Shown here: positions 12,441 to 23,309 of the stretch, in pieces | Position numbering within the stretch: position 1 is the stretch's first letter | How the letters are laid out: every line of letters starts with the position of its first letter | Source: Impatiens glandulifera | Taxonomy: Eukaryota > Streptophyta > Magnoliopsida > Ericales > Balsaminaceae | Direction of reading: 5' to 3' | Length of the DNA stretch: 64,000 nucleotides | NCBI RefSeq assembly: GCF_907164915.1 | Contig: NC_061867.1 | Span: 592,001-656,000 of the forward strand | The notes under the pieces: model-generated | The model's input: only the letters and a program-made list of their open reading frames with translations | What the model was told of the DNA's origin: nothing | Database searches by the model: none | Program-made: the position numbers and the translations under genes

Positions 12441-12867
12441 TCTTTGTATTTCCAGATATAATTATATATATATATATATATATATATAATATCTTGTGTT
12501 TAATCCTGATTAATTGTTACTTATAAAAATCATTATTTTGCCCTTTCAAGAAGATTTTAAAATTAACAAAAAAATCATTATAATATTCTAAAATAATTAT
12601 TTTGTAGAAAGATGACCAGAGTTCAAATCTGATTCATATATATCCCTTAATTTGATTGTATCTCTTTGGACTTGGTGACAAACATAGATATAGACAAAAT
12701 GCTGATGATTAAGTTAAGCTGAATCCACATACATATCAATCTAAATTTGGATAGATATCATTTATTTTTAACCATTCAAATTTTCAATTATCTAGCAATA
12801 CTATACTTGTCTATTAGTCTATAAATATATAACATTGATAATTTATATATTATCAAATTGCAAAAGT

Positions 12868-13518
12868 TAGGGGTGAACAAACGGGTAAAACCGATTTGTT
12901 TTGCTCGATCCGAATTAAATCCAAACTAAACTAATCCAATCCGTAATTCAAATCATTTTACTAATTAATACGGATCGAATATGGATTGGATTGAATAAGG
13001 TTTGGACAATCCAAACTAATATATTATATATTTTATTTTATTATTTTTAAATGTGAATTTAAAATTATTTAATAATATTTTTTTTAAAATGAATTCATTT
13101 ATTTTGTTTTAATTAAAAAATGAAAAAATGAATTAAGTATATTATATATTTGAATTCAAATTATTTTGGATTAATTAGATTATTCAAATTCAAGTTAATC
13201 TCATTTAGTATTTTCTTATTTAATTTTGATTATTTTTATTAAAATTTTAATGTTATAAAAAAAAATTGTTGACAAAGTTTTGCGAAAATAAATCAAAAAT
13301 TATATTAAATTCAAATTTATAAAAAAACAAATTAAAATGTATATTTTTATTTAGATTGTTTGGATAAATTGGATAATTTTAATCCAATTCAAATTGAATC
13401 CATTCCGAATTGAATTCAATCCAAACTCAATCCAATCTAATCTCAATCCAATTCGAATTAGTATTTTTGATTCGGATCGGATTGGATTTTGGATTAATCC
13501 ACCAAATACTCACCCCTA
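12868..13518. mobile_element. hAT-like non-autonomous element with 8-bp target duplication
   Basis: The left end is TAGGGGTGAACA, and the reverse complement of the right end is TAGGGGTGAGTA. The flanks are GCAAAAGT (12860-12867) and GTAAAAGT (13519-13526), matching at 7 of 8 bases, as expected for hAT. The matching site in duplication unit 1 (around 7220-7240) is empty and has a single GTAAAAGT. That confirms the borders and shows that insertion followed duplication. The interior is non-coding and AT-rich. Confidence 0.8.
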
Positions 13519-13640
13519 GTAAAAGTAATGCTTCTTCTTGTTGGGTCATTTAGTATTTTGGATTTTATTTTAAAAATCAAAATTGAGGATTCAATAGTGT
13601 TAAAGTTATAAAAACGATTTTTTTTAATAATTTCATACGC

Positions 13641-13966
13641 AGGGGAGACAATGTGTAAGTGTAAGACAACCTATGCAACTGTATATGCCCCACTTTTATA
13701 GGGTTCAATTTTTTTTTTATATATTTAATACTATTATTAATTATATATTATATTATTAGTCTTACTTTTTTCTTTTTTTCTCTTTTAATATTAAATATAT
13801 ATTATATAATTTATATATAACTATTTTGTCTTATTTTAATTTTTTATTTCCATATTATAATATATTAACCATTTATATCTCATTTTATATTATTATAATT
13901 AAAAAAATTACTATTTTAGGGACCAATAATTAAATTTGCATTGAGCCCCAAATTTTTAGGGCCAGA
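13641..13966. mobile_element. Insertion of a 'GGGCC..CCTATGCAACTG' repeat in unit 2
   Basis: Compared with unit 1, about 325 bp are added here. The insert has 'cctatgcaactg' on one side and 'tttttagggccagac' on the other. The same two words, in opposite orientation, border a larger repeat at about 53004-53980. It appears to be a dispersed non-autonomous element. Its exact ends and class are unresolved. Confidence 0.5.
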
Positions 13967-14197
13967 CCTTAAACTTATTATTATCTGACATTTATAAAAA
14001 AATAAAATATTAGTGTCAATAATTTATCTACCTAATTTCAATGAATTAAGGATTTTAAGAATCAAATTTTAGAGAATATAGTCAAAATGGTCACTTAACT
14101 AAAATTAAAATTCGGTACTTAAATTAATGACATGAATATTTTATTTATTTATAAATATTATTTAGATTAAGTTCAAAACTTTTTTTTATAACTTTAG

Positions 14198-14960
14198 GGT
14201 AGTTGGTTGGTGGTACAAAAGGGCCAATATTGTTTTAATAAGATGTATTTTATATTTTTATTATTGGTATAAATTTATACCTTTCATGTTTGATATATAA
14301 AATAGTAACTAGTATACTTAAGTATAACATTATTCTTATATCATTTAATTTTTAATTTATCATTATACACTGTATTAATACTATATATAACTTATTGTTA
14401 TATAATATATTAAATATAGTTTATTTAGTTTTAATAATAATATTATTATATATAATTATTTTTAATATTGATATTTTTTTAAATAGTTCAATATTTTAAT
14501 TAAAATATATTTACTTATTAATTATTAATTATTATTTTTTATATTTACTTATATTATAAATAATATTTTTATTTTAATTTATTTTATTACATTTATTAAT
14601 AATATTTAACTTAAATAAACATAATTTATCATAATTATTTTTTAATTAAAATTATATTAATTATTAAATAATAGCACTACAATAATTTATAATAATAAAC
14701 AATATTATTTATAATATAAAAATATAAATAATAATAATAATTTTATATTTATATTTATATTTATATTTATATTTATACAACTTAGGCTACATTGTTATAC
14801 TATATACCAACACAAAATTATAAACTATATATATAAGTAATACAACTTATATCATTTCTTATATTCACAAAAAAAAATATTAATAACCTAACTTATACTA
14901 CATTATACTATTTATACAATTTATATCCTATATAATTCGTACTAGAGACAAAACGTTACC
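14198..14960. mobile_element. Harbinger/Tourist-like non-autonomous element, copy 2
   Basis: This is the unit-2 counterpart of the element at 7578-8320. The left terminus is altered (GGTAGTTGGTTGG) and the right end AAACGTTACC is followed by TAATAATAAT. It was co-duplicated with the P450 segment rather than inserted independently. Confidence 0.6.
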
Positions 14961-15881
14961 TAATAATAATAATAATAATTTTGAGAGGCAATGTTTTTTC
15001 AGCCTACCCGAACAAAAAAAAAAAATTTTTACGCAAAAAGATGTGACATAACACTTTAATTTAAAAATATTAATGTCAATAATTTAACTACGAATTCAAC
15101 AAAGTGAGTGTTTTGAATACCGAATTTTAGAGAATCGATAATTAAAATCGTCCCTACATTGAAATTCGATAGTTTAAATCAATGACATAAATATTTTATT
15201 TATTTATAAATATCACTTAGATAATAAGTTAATTGAGTTTAAAACACTATTTATTTTTTGTATAACTTTAATAGTAATAAACAGTCTGAGAGAAGATGTT
15301 TTTCTAAATTATCCGAACAAAAAATTTATCTTTTTACACAAAAGGACGTAACATAAATCTCTAATTTTAAAAAAAATATATTAATTTATTTCATTAATTA
15401 TATAAAAAAAAATATACTTTGTTAATTCATAATTTTCTAAAAACAATATTCAAACTCACCTTAATTTCAATTATATATAATCCATTAGTAAAAAAAAATG
15501 TGAGGTGATAAAAAGAGTGAATTTGGATAAAAGATGAGGGGAGGAGTGTGAAAAATTTGTTATTTTTTAGCGAATAAATTAAAGTTTTAAATTCTTTCTT
15601 AAATTTTTTCTCTCAAATTTCCTCTTAAATCTTCTCCCCCAATTTCCTTTTCCTAATCGTTCTCTTAATAATTCCTCAAGAATTCAATATATAAAGTTAA
15701 ATTGAGTTTGAAAATTAAGATAGATTTTAAAAAATAAATAAATAAATAATATATATATATATTATCAAAAAGTTAATTAAACTAAAAAAATAAAAAAAAT
15801 ATATATTATAATATAACGATTATGTTGTTTTGTGTTTAAATATTTGTTATAATTGAACTATTTTAAAAATAAAATAGTATA

Positions 15882-15890
15882 TATATAAAT
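15882..15890 (+). promoter_or_regulatory. Probable TATA box of P450-3
   Basis: TATATAAAT lies about 43 bp upstream of the ATG at 15925, implying a very short 5' UTR. The pseudogene P450-2 has an expanded (TA)n array here. Confidence 0.4.
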
Positions 15891-15924
15891 AAATAAGTTG
15901 TTTCTATAATTGTGAAAATTAAGA

Positions 15925-17571
15925 ATGATGTATATGGAATATTTTCTGTCTGGTCTCATAATTCTCTTGACTTTCTTAGCAGTAACCACCGCCATATGTC
16001 GGAAGAACAAGAGAACGGCATCGCTTCCGGCGCCGGTGCCGGCGCCGCCGCAGCCGACTGGTGCCTGGCCTCTGATAGGTCACCTACATCTTCTCATGAA
16101 AAACATGTATGTCCATGAAATACTAAGTGACATGTCCGATAAATACGGACCAACCTTCCTTCTCCGTTTGGGATTTCACGAAACCCTAGTAATTAACAAT
16201 TGGGAAATCGCAAAAGAATGTTTCACAACCAACGACTTAACCTTCTCGACCCGTCCCAAGAATCTAGCCATGAAGATCATGGCCTACAATCAGTCCGTAA
16301 TTGGAGCCGCACCTTATGGACCATATTGGCGTTCTCTTCGCAAGTTCATCACACTTCATCTCCTTTCCAACCACAGGTTACAAATATTGAAACATGTTCG
16401 TTTCTCCGAGATTGATTTGTTCATCAAAACCTTGTATCAATTGTATTGCCATCAAAACAGATCAGGGGATTATAAATCCCCTGTTTTAGTTGATCTCAAG
16501 GAGAAGTTTACAGACATGACTACCAATATAATAACCAGAATCATTGCCGGAAAACGTTATTACACCGGGGACATCACCGAGGAGTCCAAACGGTTCCAAA
16601 GGGCATTGGGGGAATTCTCGCATCTATCTGGCTTATTCACAATATCAGATGCTATTCCATTCCTCGGCTGGCTGGATATACTAAATGGAAATTTGGCTAA
16701 AATGAAGAAAGTTGCAAAAGAAATTGATCTTGTGTTCTCTAAATGGATAAATGAACACAAAGAGAGGAAGAGGTCACTTGTTGGAGACCTCATCAAAGAT
16801 GAAGAAAATGATTTCATTCATGTTATGCTTGATGATTTTGATGATGATACAATTATTAAATCCACTTGTATGGTATGTCTAAATGTTTGTTTGTTTATAT
16901 TGTTCTTCACAAACTAAAAGATTGTCCTTTTTCAGGGATTGGTTCTCGGAGGAAATGATACGACGTCGACCACTTTGATATGGGCATTGTGTTTCGTTAT
17001 GAACAACCGCGAGGTGTTACAGAAAGCACAAGAGGAACTTGACACTCATGTTGGGAAGCATCGTCTAGTAGAAGAATCAGATGTAAATAACCTTGTCTAT
17101 TTGCAAGCTATATTTAAGGAAACATTGAGATTGCAACCAACATTTCCTTTGTTAGTACCACGTGAGGCGATGGAAGACTGTAAAGTAGCAGGTTTTGGCA
17201 TCCGGGCTGGAACGCGTCTGCTTGTTAATGCGTGGAAGATGCATCGTGATCCAAGTGTTTGGTCAGAACCGTTAGCATTCAAGCCGGAGAGGTTTTTAAT
17301 GCAAAACAAGAAGGTGGATGTAACTGGTAAGAGTTTTGAGCTTTTACCATTTGGTTGTGGGAGGAGGATGTGCCCTGGGATCACATTCTCGCAACAGATA
17401 ATGCACTTGGGTTTGGCCAGGCTTCTTCAAGTGTTTGAATTGGATACAGTTGGGGGATTGGGTGTTGATATGACTGAAACTTCAGGGCTAACTATCCAAA
17501 AAACTAAGCCACTAGAGGTCTTGCTTACTCCTCGTCTATCTGAGGAGCTCATAATGAATGGTATGGTTTGA
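15925..17571 (+). CDS. Cytochrome P450, CYP82-like (P450-3), intact
   Basis: Exons 15925-16872 and 16936-17571, separated by a 63-bp GTATGT...CAG intron, encode about 527 residues. The protein has a hydrophobic ER anchor, a Pro-rich hinge (PVPAPPQPTGAWPLIG), the C-helix YWRSLRKF, the I-helix GGNDTT around residue 321, the K-helix ExxR around 378-381, PERF, and the haem loop FGCGRRMCPG with Cys near 462. All catalytic landmarks are present and there is no lesion, so this is the functional member of the P450-2/P450-3 pair. By family it is a membrane-bound monooxygenase of specialised metabolism, and the substrate is unknown. The start could also be the in-frame ATG at 15934, which aligns best with the P450-2 start; the difference is three residues. 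A short hydrophilic insert before the end of exon 1 (HKERKRS) is shared with P450-2 and absent from P450-1. Confidence 0.94.
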
Positions 17572-18061
17572 ATCTAGCATTGGAATGTTACGAATACTCG
17601 AATTCATAACTTTTAGAACATGTGTTCTTATGCTTACCACTAAACTATGTGAAGTGTACTCGCTACATAAAAATATTATAAAACTTCCACATAATTTATC
17701 GATTGGTCTTTAATAAAAACATTACATACAATCTTTATTTTATTCTCCTCAACATTTCCTTAAATATCTCATTTTTATATTTTAGAACGCCAGGTTCCGC
17801 TTCTCTCTCTCTGAGATTTACATGTTTATTTAAATTGGCGGTTAAAATAAATAATTTGGTGAGAAAACAGTGGAGACTATAGTGGTAATGGTAGATTCAG
17901 TCGAGAGCTCATAATTAGACTATAAAACCTTGAAAGTTATTAGATTATGTTGTATGTTCTAACCAAATTTGTTTCTCACCTAATAATTGATAGAGATCAG
18001 AATAGATAAAGGTGTGAACTCCTAACACTCTTTATTTCTATTAATTTGTTTTATTATAACC
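17572..18061. other. Intergenic DNA between P450-3 and the LINE
   Basis: The first ~190 bp are homologous to DNA downstream of P450-2. The rest has no recognisable content apart from a short CT-rich stretch near 17800. Confidence 0.4.
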
Positions 18062-20230
18062 TTAATTATTTGATATGAATAAAGAGGAAAAGGAGGCCCT
18101 TCGCTAAACAGAAATCCAGGAAAAACTGACTCTCTCTTGGGGATAGAAACACATCATTTTTCTATAAGAAATATTCAGTCATAAATTTTTGTAACAATGT
18201 TTATATGATGAAGAAAGATGATTACACTATTGCAGAAAGACAAAACCAAGTTCATGATGTTGCCACTAGATTCTTTAGTAAACTCATTGGAACCAGGAAT
18301 GCCCCTATTTGTCACATTAACTTTCTCTATCAGATTTTCGACTAAAGAGTTTCAAAGGAGGATAGCCAAAAGCTTATTGAGATTGTCACAAGTGAGGATG
18401 TTAGATAGACTGTCTTCAGTTACAATCCTGAATCTTGTTCAAAAAAGTTTTGTGCCTGAAAAGATTCAGGATTTTCGTCTCATTTCTTGTTGCAATGTTA
18501 TTTATAAAATCATTTTCAAACGCTAAAAAAATGTCATATATATAGTTTTATTAGTCCTGGGCAGTGAACTTTTATTCTAGTCGATCTATTTCACACAATA
18601 TTCTCCTTATGCCGATCTTTCTAAGGGGTACGGTAAGAAGAACTTTTCACCTCGTGTTGTTTTTAAGATTGATATTAGGAAAGCTTTTGATTCTATTTTG
18701 ATTCTATTAGATGAGATTCTATCAATCATTTCATGATTGTTTCTGGATTTCTTTTTTTTGGTCGAATGAATTATGCAGTGCGTTACGACTTCACAGTTTA
18801 TTGTATGTGTTAATGGCATCTATGGTGATTATTTTAAAAGGGAAAATGGTGTGAGACAAGGAGCACCCCTCATGGATACCCTTGATAGTATTTTCATTAA
18901 GTTATTGAGGATTTTTCCATACATCCACCGTCCTTATTGTAGGGAGAAGAAGGTTACTAATGTTTAGACGACCTTTTTATCGTGGCTCGTGCTGACGTGG
19001 ATTCCATAAAAACTATTAAGGAAGCATTAATTTTGTTTCTCTAATGTTATTGGTTTGTTCGTTAATTAAGATAAAAGTTTCGTGTTTTATGGTGGAGTCA
19101 AGATGGAGGTGAAGGAAGACATTTTTAATATCATGGGCATCAAGAAGGGCTCTCTTTCGATTCAGCATCTTGATATTCCTTTATCGTCTAAACAATTTCG
19201 AGTTTCACATTGTAGACCTTTCATTGAGAAGGTCAAAAATTCAATTAATGGTTGGGTGACAAAAATGTTATCATATGCGAGCCGGATTGAGTTTGTTATG
19301 AGAGTCATCATGGTATCATTGGTTACTGGGCTCAATAGATTATTCTCCTAAAGAAAGTCATGAAGGATTTAGATCATCTCATGAGGAACTTTATTTGGAG
19401 AAATCAAGGTCGTGGGGCAAAATGGTCAAATAGTAAGACGTGTGCAAATCAAAGGAAGAAGGTGACATATGGCTCAAAATTTGTGTTGAATGGAATAATC
19501 TTCATACTTATCGACACTTTTGGGCAATTGAGAAGAAACATAATTTGTTATGGGTTAGATGGGTGCACTCGATGTTAATGAAGATGGAGGCAAGTGTATG
19601 GACATTCAAGATCAAGATGGACATAGCTTGGTCGCTCAAAAAAATCATGAGGTTCAAGGATAGTGCTAGGTCGCTCTTTTATCATTCGTATTGGTGATGA
19701 TCGTTGAACCTTGTTTTGGCATGATCCTTAGTTTGAGGATAAACCAATAGTCCTCAAGGAGGAGTTTGGAAGAACTCGAATAAGGCTGGATTGTCAAATG
19801 ACTACAGTTCGAGAAGTCAAGGACGGGAAGTGAAACAACCTTCTGAGGCGTATTTCAAAAGGTATGAAAATTCTCAATGTTATTCATACTTAGCATCTTA
19901 ATGATCGTGGAGATTCTCGTGATTGTATTGTTGAGCAAAATGTGAAATTTGTTTTGATTTTAACTTGGGATTCTATTCGTTGTAGAGGTGATATTGTTGG
20001 TTGGTCCCAAGCTGTTTGGTCTTCCAAAATTATTCATAAGCATCAAGTTATCATGTGGTTATTGTTTCGGGAAAGACTCTCAACAAGGGATCATATCATA
20101 ATGTACATGGACATTCCGGATACTAATGTCTCATTTGTGATGATCAAGAGGAAACTATGGATCATTTATTCGGGGGTTGCCGGTTCGCATCGGAGTTGTG
20201 AAAAAGATTTTCAAAGTCCATGGAGCTTCT
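18062..20230 (+). mobile_element. Degenerate LINE (non-LTR retrotransposon) pol fragment
   Basis: Scattered frames on the plus strand give plant LINE reverse-transcriptase motifs in the right order: a LSLGDRNTSFF-like block near 18133; IQDFRLISCCNVIYKII near 18458-18510; KIDIRKAFDSI near 18666; NGVRQGAPL near 18850 (the GxRQGxPLSP motif); a block resembling the region after the YADD box (HLDIPLSSKQ..., WVTKMLSYASRIE) near 19170-19290; and a zinc-binding-like tail (WSSKIIHKHQVIMWLLFRERL) near 20010-20085. Stops and frameshifts occur throughout, the 5' part with ORF1 and endonuclease is missing, and no poly(A) tail remains. It is an old 5'-truncated copy lying between P450-3 and petM. Confidence 0.85.
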
Positions 20231-20267
20231 CAACTTCCACATAGAAGGAAGATTTTCAAAGTCCATG
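20204..20267. repeat. 19-bp direct repeat at the LINE end
   Basis: 'aagattttcaaagtccatg' occurs at 20204-20222 and 20249-20267, 45 bp apart. It may be a small local duplication at the LINE/petM border. It is not clearly the LINE target duplication, because both copies lie on the same side. Confidence 0.6.
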
Positions 20268-20477
20268 ATAATAGATACGAAATAAACGAAGACAAATTCA
20301 TCAATTAATTGATATATATATATATATACGAAATAAATATAAGCTGGGGGTAAGTATCAGCCAAAATGATAATAGTAATAGAAAATTACATTTTATAAAA
20401 ATTCAATGAACTAAAACCAACTCTTATAAGCCTTAATGATCGATCATATCAAGCTTACATTCATTGAAACCAAATCA

Positions 20478-20855
20478 TCATCCCTCCGCCTCTTCAACAG
20501 ACGCCTCAATCCGAAGAAGTACAAAACCGACCGCCACTCCGACCAGCACTAGCCCATTAATAACGGCGGCGATCGTAAATATCTCTCCAATAGCATTGCA
20601 TCTGGAGGACATAGCGCCACCGCCGTCCCTCCTTCCCTGTTTCTTCATAGAGCTAACAATCTTAGCAAATGACCGTTCGGTGCAAACGGGAAGACCCAAT
20701 GATACGACTGAATTTTCTGCCTTCAACCCTGAAAAGGAATTGAGCCCATTGAGATAGTTTACTCGGTTTATCCTTCTCCGGGAAGATTGGCCGGAAATGG
20801 TAGTGGCGACGGCGAGTGTTGCTTGGGAGAGGGTACTGGCGGTTGCAGTGGCCAT
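20478..20855 (-). CDS. petM: Cytochrome b6f complex subunit VII (PetM), chloroplast precursor
   Basis: A single coding exon of 125 codons. The N-terminal ~85 residues are rich in Ala, Ser, Thr and Arg ([16 protein letters not shown]...), typical of a stroma-targeting transit peptide. The C-terminal part, [20 protein letters not shown] followed by [15 protein letters not shown], is a single transmembrane helix with the short acidic stromal tail characteristic of PetM, the small nuclear-encoded subunit of the thylakoid cytochrome b6f complex. The mature subunit spans the membrane once and helps hold the dimeric complex that links PSII to PSI. The usual plant length is about 125 residues, which matches. 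A 71-bp intron (20871-20941, GTATTT...ACAG on the minus strand) ends 15 bp upstream of the ATG, in the 5' UTR. Its 3' flank was copied to 12194-12377 by the P450 segment duplication. Confidence 0.9.
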   Translation of the reverse strand: MATATASTLSQATLAVATTISGQSSRRRINRVNYLNGLNSFSGLKAENSVVSLGLPVCTERSFAKIVSSMKKQGRRDGGGAMSSRCNAIGEIFTIAAVINGLVLVGVAVGFVLLRIEASVEEAEG

Positions 20856-20870
20856 TGAAGATTTGATTTC

Positions 20871-20941
20871 CTGTAGGGAAAGGGAAGTTTGGGTTAGAAT
20901 TTAAGATGGGATTAAAGAATTGAGATTTGTTTTTAAAATAC
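20871..20941 (-). other. 5'-UTR intron of petM
   Basis: On the minus strand the sequence reads ...GATCAG|GTATTT...CCCTACAG|GAAATC, with the ATG 15 bp after the acceptor. Donor, pyrimidine tract and acceptor all fit plant consensus. Confidence 0.65.
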
Positions 20942-20942
20942 C

Positions 20943-22137
20943 TGATCTTGAATCCTGGTTCTTTGTTGAGAGAGATGACAGAGTGAAGAAATTGAAGGTG
21001 TGGAAGTGGAGAGATATGAGGGGCTGTTTGGATAAGATGGGAATATAAATGGTTGGTTGAAATGGAGATTGCATTTTTTTTATTTTTTTTTAGTTCATTA
21101 TGTGGAGAGAATTATGCTGTCCTATCTTTTCCAATTCCACTTAAGAAGAGGTCACAATTGATATCTTAAAGTTTTGAAAAAACAACACTAACCAACACTA
21201 ATAAAATTACTTATACTCTAAAATATGTTAATAGTAAATATATTAATAACACAAAATAAAAATAAAATAAGTAATTAAGATAACATTTCTTTGAATTGAA
21301 TTCCAAACCTTATCATAAAACATAATAATAAAATATCTTTGGTTTAATATTGAGAAACAATCCATACCAAAACAAAAATCAGATAGAGTTTTGTAAATGA
21401 ACGATATCAAATCTCACCAATGACAATAACAATAAACTTAGTCTTCATAACTGAGGAGTCCATAAAAACAAACACAATAAACTTAGTCTTCATAACTTAG
21501 GAGTTCATACGCATGGACTAGGGTGGGCTCCAGTCCCACCTAAATTAAAATAATCCTTAGATTATGGTGTACTCCAGCCCCAATTAAATTTTTTAAAAAA
21601 ATAGGACAAAGTGAATAAACAACTGTTTCTCCCTTCTTAAACATTTATCCATTTGATCGAATGATCAAACTTCTTTCATTCTGATTAGTGTATATAATTT
21701 AATAATATATTATATTAATATATTATTATATTATATTCTACAATATATTATATTCTATTATAGTTTCCTTATATTCCTAATATAACCCAAGTATAAATAC
21801 TTTTATTATATTGAATAAAGATGCACACAATTATTCTCTTTCTCTTAAACGTTTAATACATCCATCAAATCTTTCGAACACATATGATCGATGATCGTTA
21901 CCGAAGGAAGTGGATTAAATTATATTATGTGTGTTTTATTTAAATTTTGTTAGTGTTATAATGAAACTATCAACTATGGAAGCTAAAAGAAAAACAATTA
22001 ATTTTATATGTTTGAATTTATTAATTTATTGTATCAATTACAGGGAAAAAAAACGGAGCATAGAAAGTTAAATCTGAGGTGCGAGTTGAAGTCAGTTCCA
22101 GATAATTTTTCATCCTGGCTCCGCCCCTGAAAACAAA
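20943..22137. other. Intergenic DNA with a ~0.65-kb insertion (21474-22129)
   Basis: From about 21140 the sequence matches DNA beside the other B3 copies (28799 and 44213). Compared with those, about 656 bp are added between two 9-bp direct repeats AAAACAAAC (21465-21473 and 22130-22138). The insert contains 'agtataaatacttttattat', 'ttgaataaagatgcac' and a right end 'tggctccgcccctga'. This looks like a solo LTR or LTR fragment, though a 9-bp duplication would be more typical of a MULE. The first ~35 bp are a local tandem copy of the flank. Confidence 0.45.
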
Positions 22138-22139
22138 CC

Positions 22140-23262
22140 TTACCAACACGACAATAACATCTTAGGGTAGTCATAAAAGAAATGGACCTGCATCAGGTTA
22201 CTCTCAACAAGCTCAAATACGCATGTATCACCCGACTTGAGATTATTCTGCTCGACAAATGCTTGAAAACCGTTTGAGAACGCATGGTACGATCCGAGTG
22301 GAATAATAGACACAGTCCACATTTTTTGAATTGAGTTTCGCAGGACAATGGTAGTCTTAGCAATAGGCATGTGTTTCTCAAAGAATTCAGATGGAATGAT
22401 CTACATGAATTATTAAGAGCGGTCAAAACAATATTAAAGATATAATGTGTGGAAAAACACATAAACTCGTGAGATCAGGTTTAATTATGAGTTCTAATCT
22501 TCGTCCGACAACATTTAAAATAATAAAAATATTAAAAATGTGATGTAATCAAATGAATGTTTAATGAGCTTACAAGAGTTTGGTTCCTTATTGCACCAAG
22601 GGAACGCTGAAAGAATGGGAACATGGAAGTGAAGAAAGTGCCTTGATTTTTTACGAGTTCACCGGTTAGAGGCTCATTTGTAAACTTAATTAAATAAATA
22701 AACACGAAATTGCAATGAATTTCTTATATGCATAATAAGTACCTCGGAAGCATGTGTTTTGCTTTTTTTGAAGGAACAATGACATTGACACTTTCATTTT
22801 CATGCACTTGGTTCTTTCCCGATATACGAGAGGTGGAACCATCAATGACAGGTGCATTAGCTTTCCTCGGCCTGCCTCGTCTCTTTTTCTCACCTACAAC
22901 ATTTTCACCTATGTTATCATTCATGTCGGCCAAGCATGGGCCATTCCCTAGTGGGCGACCAACCGCGCTAGGGGTGAGGGCAGGGTTATGTGCCTTTTCA
23001 GTCCTCGTGACATCGAGCTTTCTTAGGACGAAGCTCATGTGACCCCAATGTTGGAAAAGAAGTATATCTTGATTTTCTACAGAGTTTTCCACAGTAAACT
23101 TCTTCAAACCATCGGCCATGTATAATTTATCATTTTGGGTCTTGGCTAATTTGACAATCCAATTATTATTGGCATCAGGACCGTGTAGGATAGCAAAGGA
23201 ATAGGTTGAAATGGCATTCCCTAAACATTCTTTCACAAACTTTTGGGAACTTTCTGTACATA
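22140..23262 (-). pseudogene. B3-domain (REM-like) gene copy A, disrupted
   Basis: Minus-strand exons match B3-C: a first B3 domain with AT-hook (about 22742-23262), a short middle exon near 22565-22640, and a second B3 domain (about 22140-22402) with KMWTVSIIPLGSYHAFSNGF and NNLKSGDTCVFELVES. Three faults are visible. One base is missing in the KVPRKF codons that open exon 2 (near 23245), giving an immediate stop. The run that is AAAAAAG in B3-C has an extra base, shifting the frame before the exon 2 donor. One base is missing close to the stop, so the C-terminus differs. The small first exon of B3-C has no counterpart upstream. B3-A is therefore unlikely to make a full two-domain protein, though long open pieces survive. 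Confidence 0.75.
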
Positions 23263-23309
23263 TATAAGTAATTATATCAATAAATAATAATACACAAACA
23301 ACCAACAAT

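Larger units (their letters stand above)
6792..12441. repeat. Tandem segmental duplication, unit 1 (P450-2 unit)
   Basis: Beginning at 'tttgtatttccagg', the sequence from here to past the P450 gene is repeated from 12442 onward in the same order: (TA)n, 'tgtttaatcctgattaattg', 'ccctttcaagaagatttt', a Harbinger-like element, then the P450. Unit 1 ends in a truncated copy of petM 3'-flanking DNA. The intact petM follows unit 2, which places the duplication breakpoint within the last codons of petM. Pairwise similarity is obvious by eye but is interrupted by unit-specific insertions. Confidence 0.85.
12442..17760. repeat. Tandem segmental duplication, unit 2 (P450-3 unit)
   Basis: The second copy of the segment starting at 6792. 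It carries the same ordered landmarks, an intact P450-3, and two insertions absent from unit 1 (an hAT-like element at 12868-13518 and another at about 13641-13966). Similarity can be followed for about 190 bp past the P450 stop before the LINE-containing region begins. Confidence 0.85.

Noticed and set aside
20464..20757. Plus-strand ORF of 97 codons over petM
   Set aside because: Antisense to petM, whose transmembrane helix, transit peptide and spliced 5' UTR are convincing.
22728..23042. Plus-strand ORFs across the B3 AT-hook exon (also 37813 and 45153)
   Set aside because: Complement of the B3 coding exon, with no independent coding evidence.
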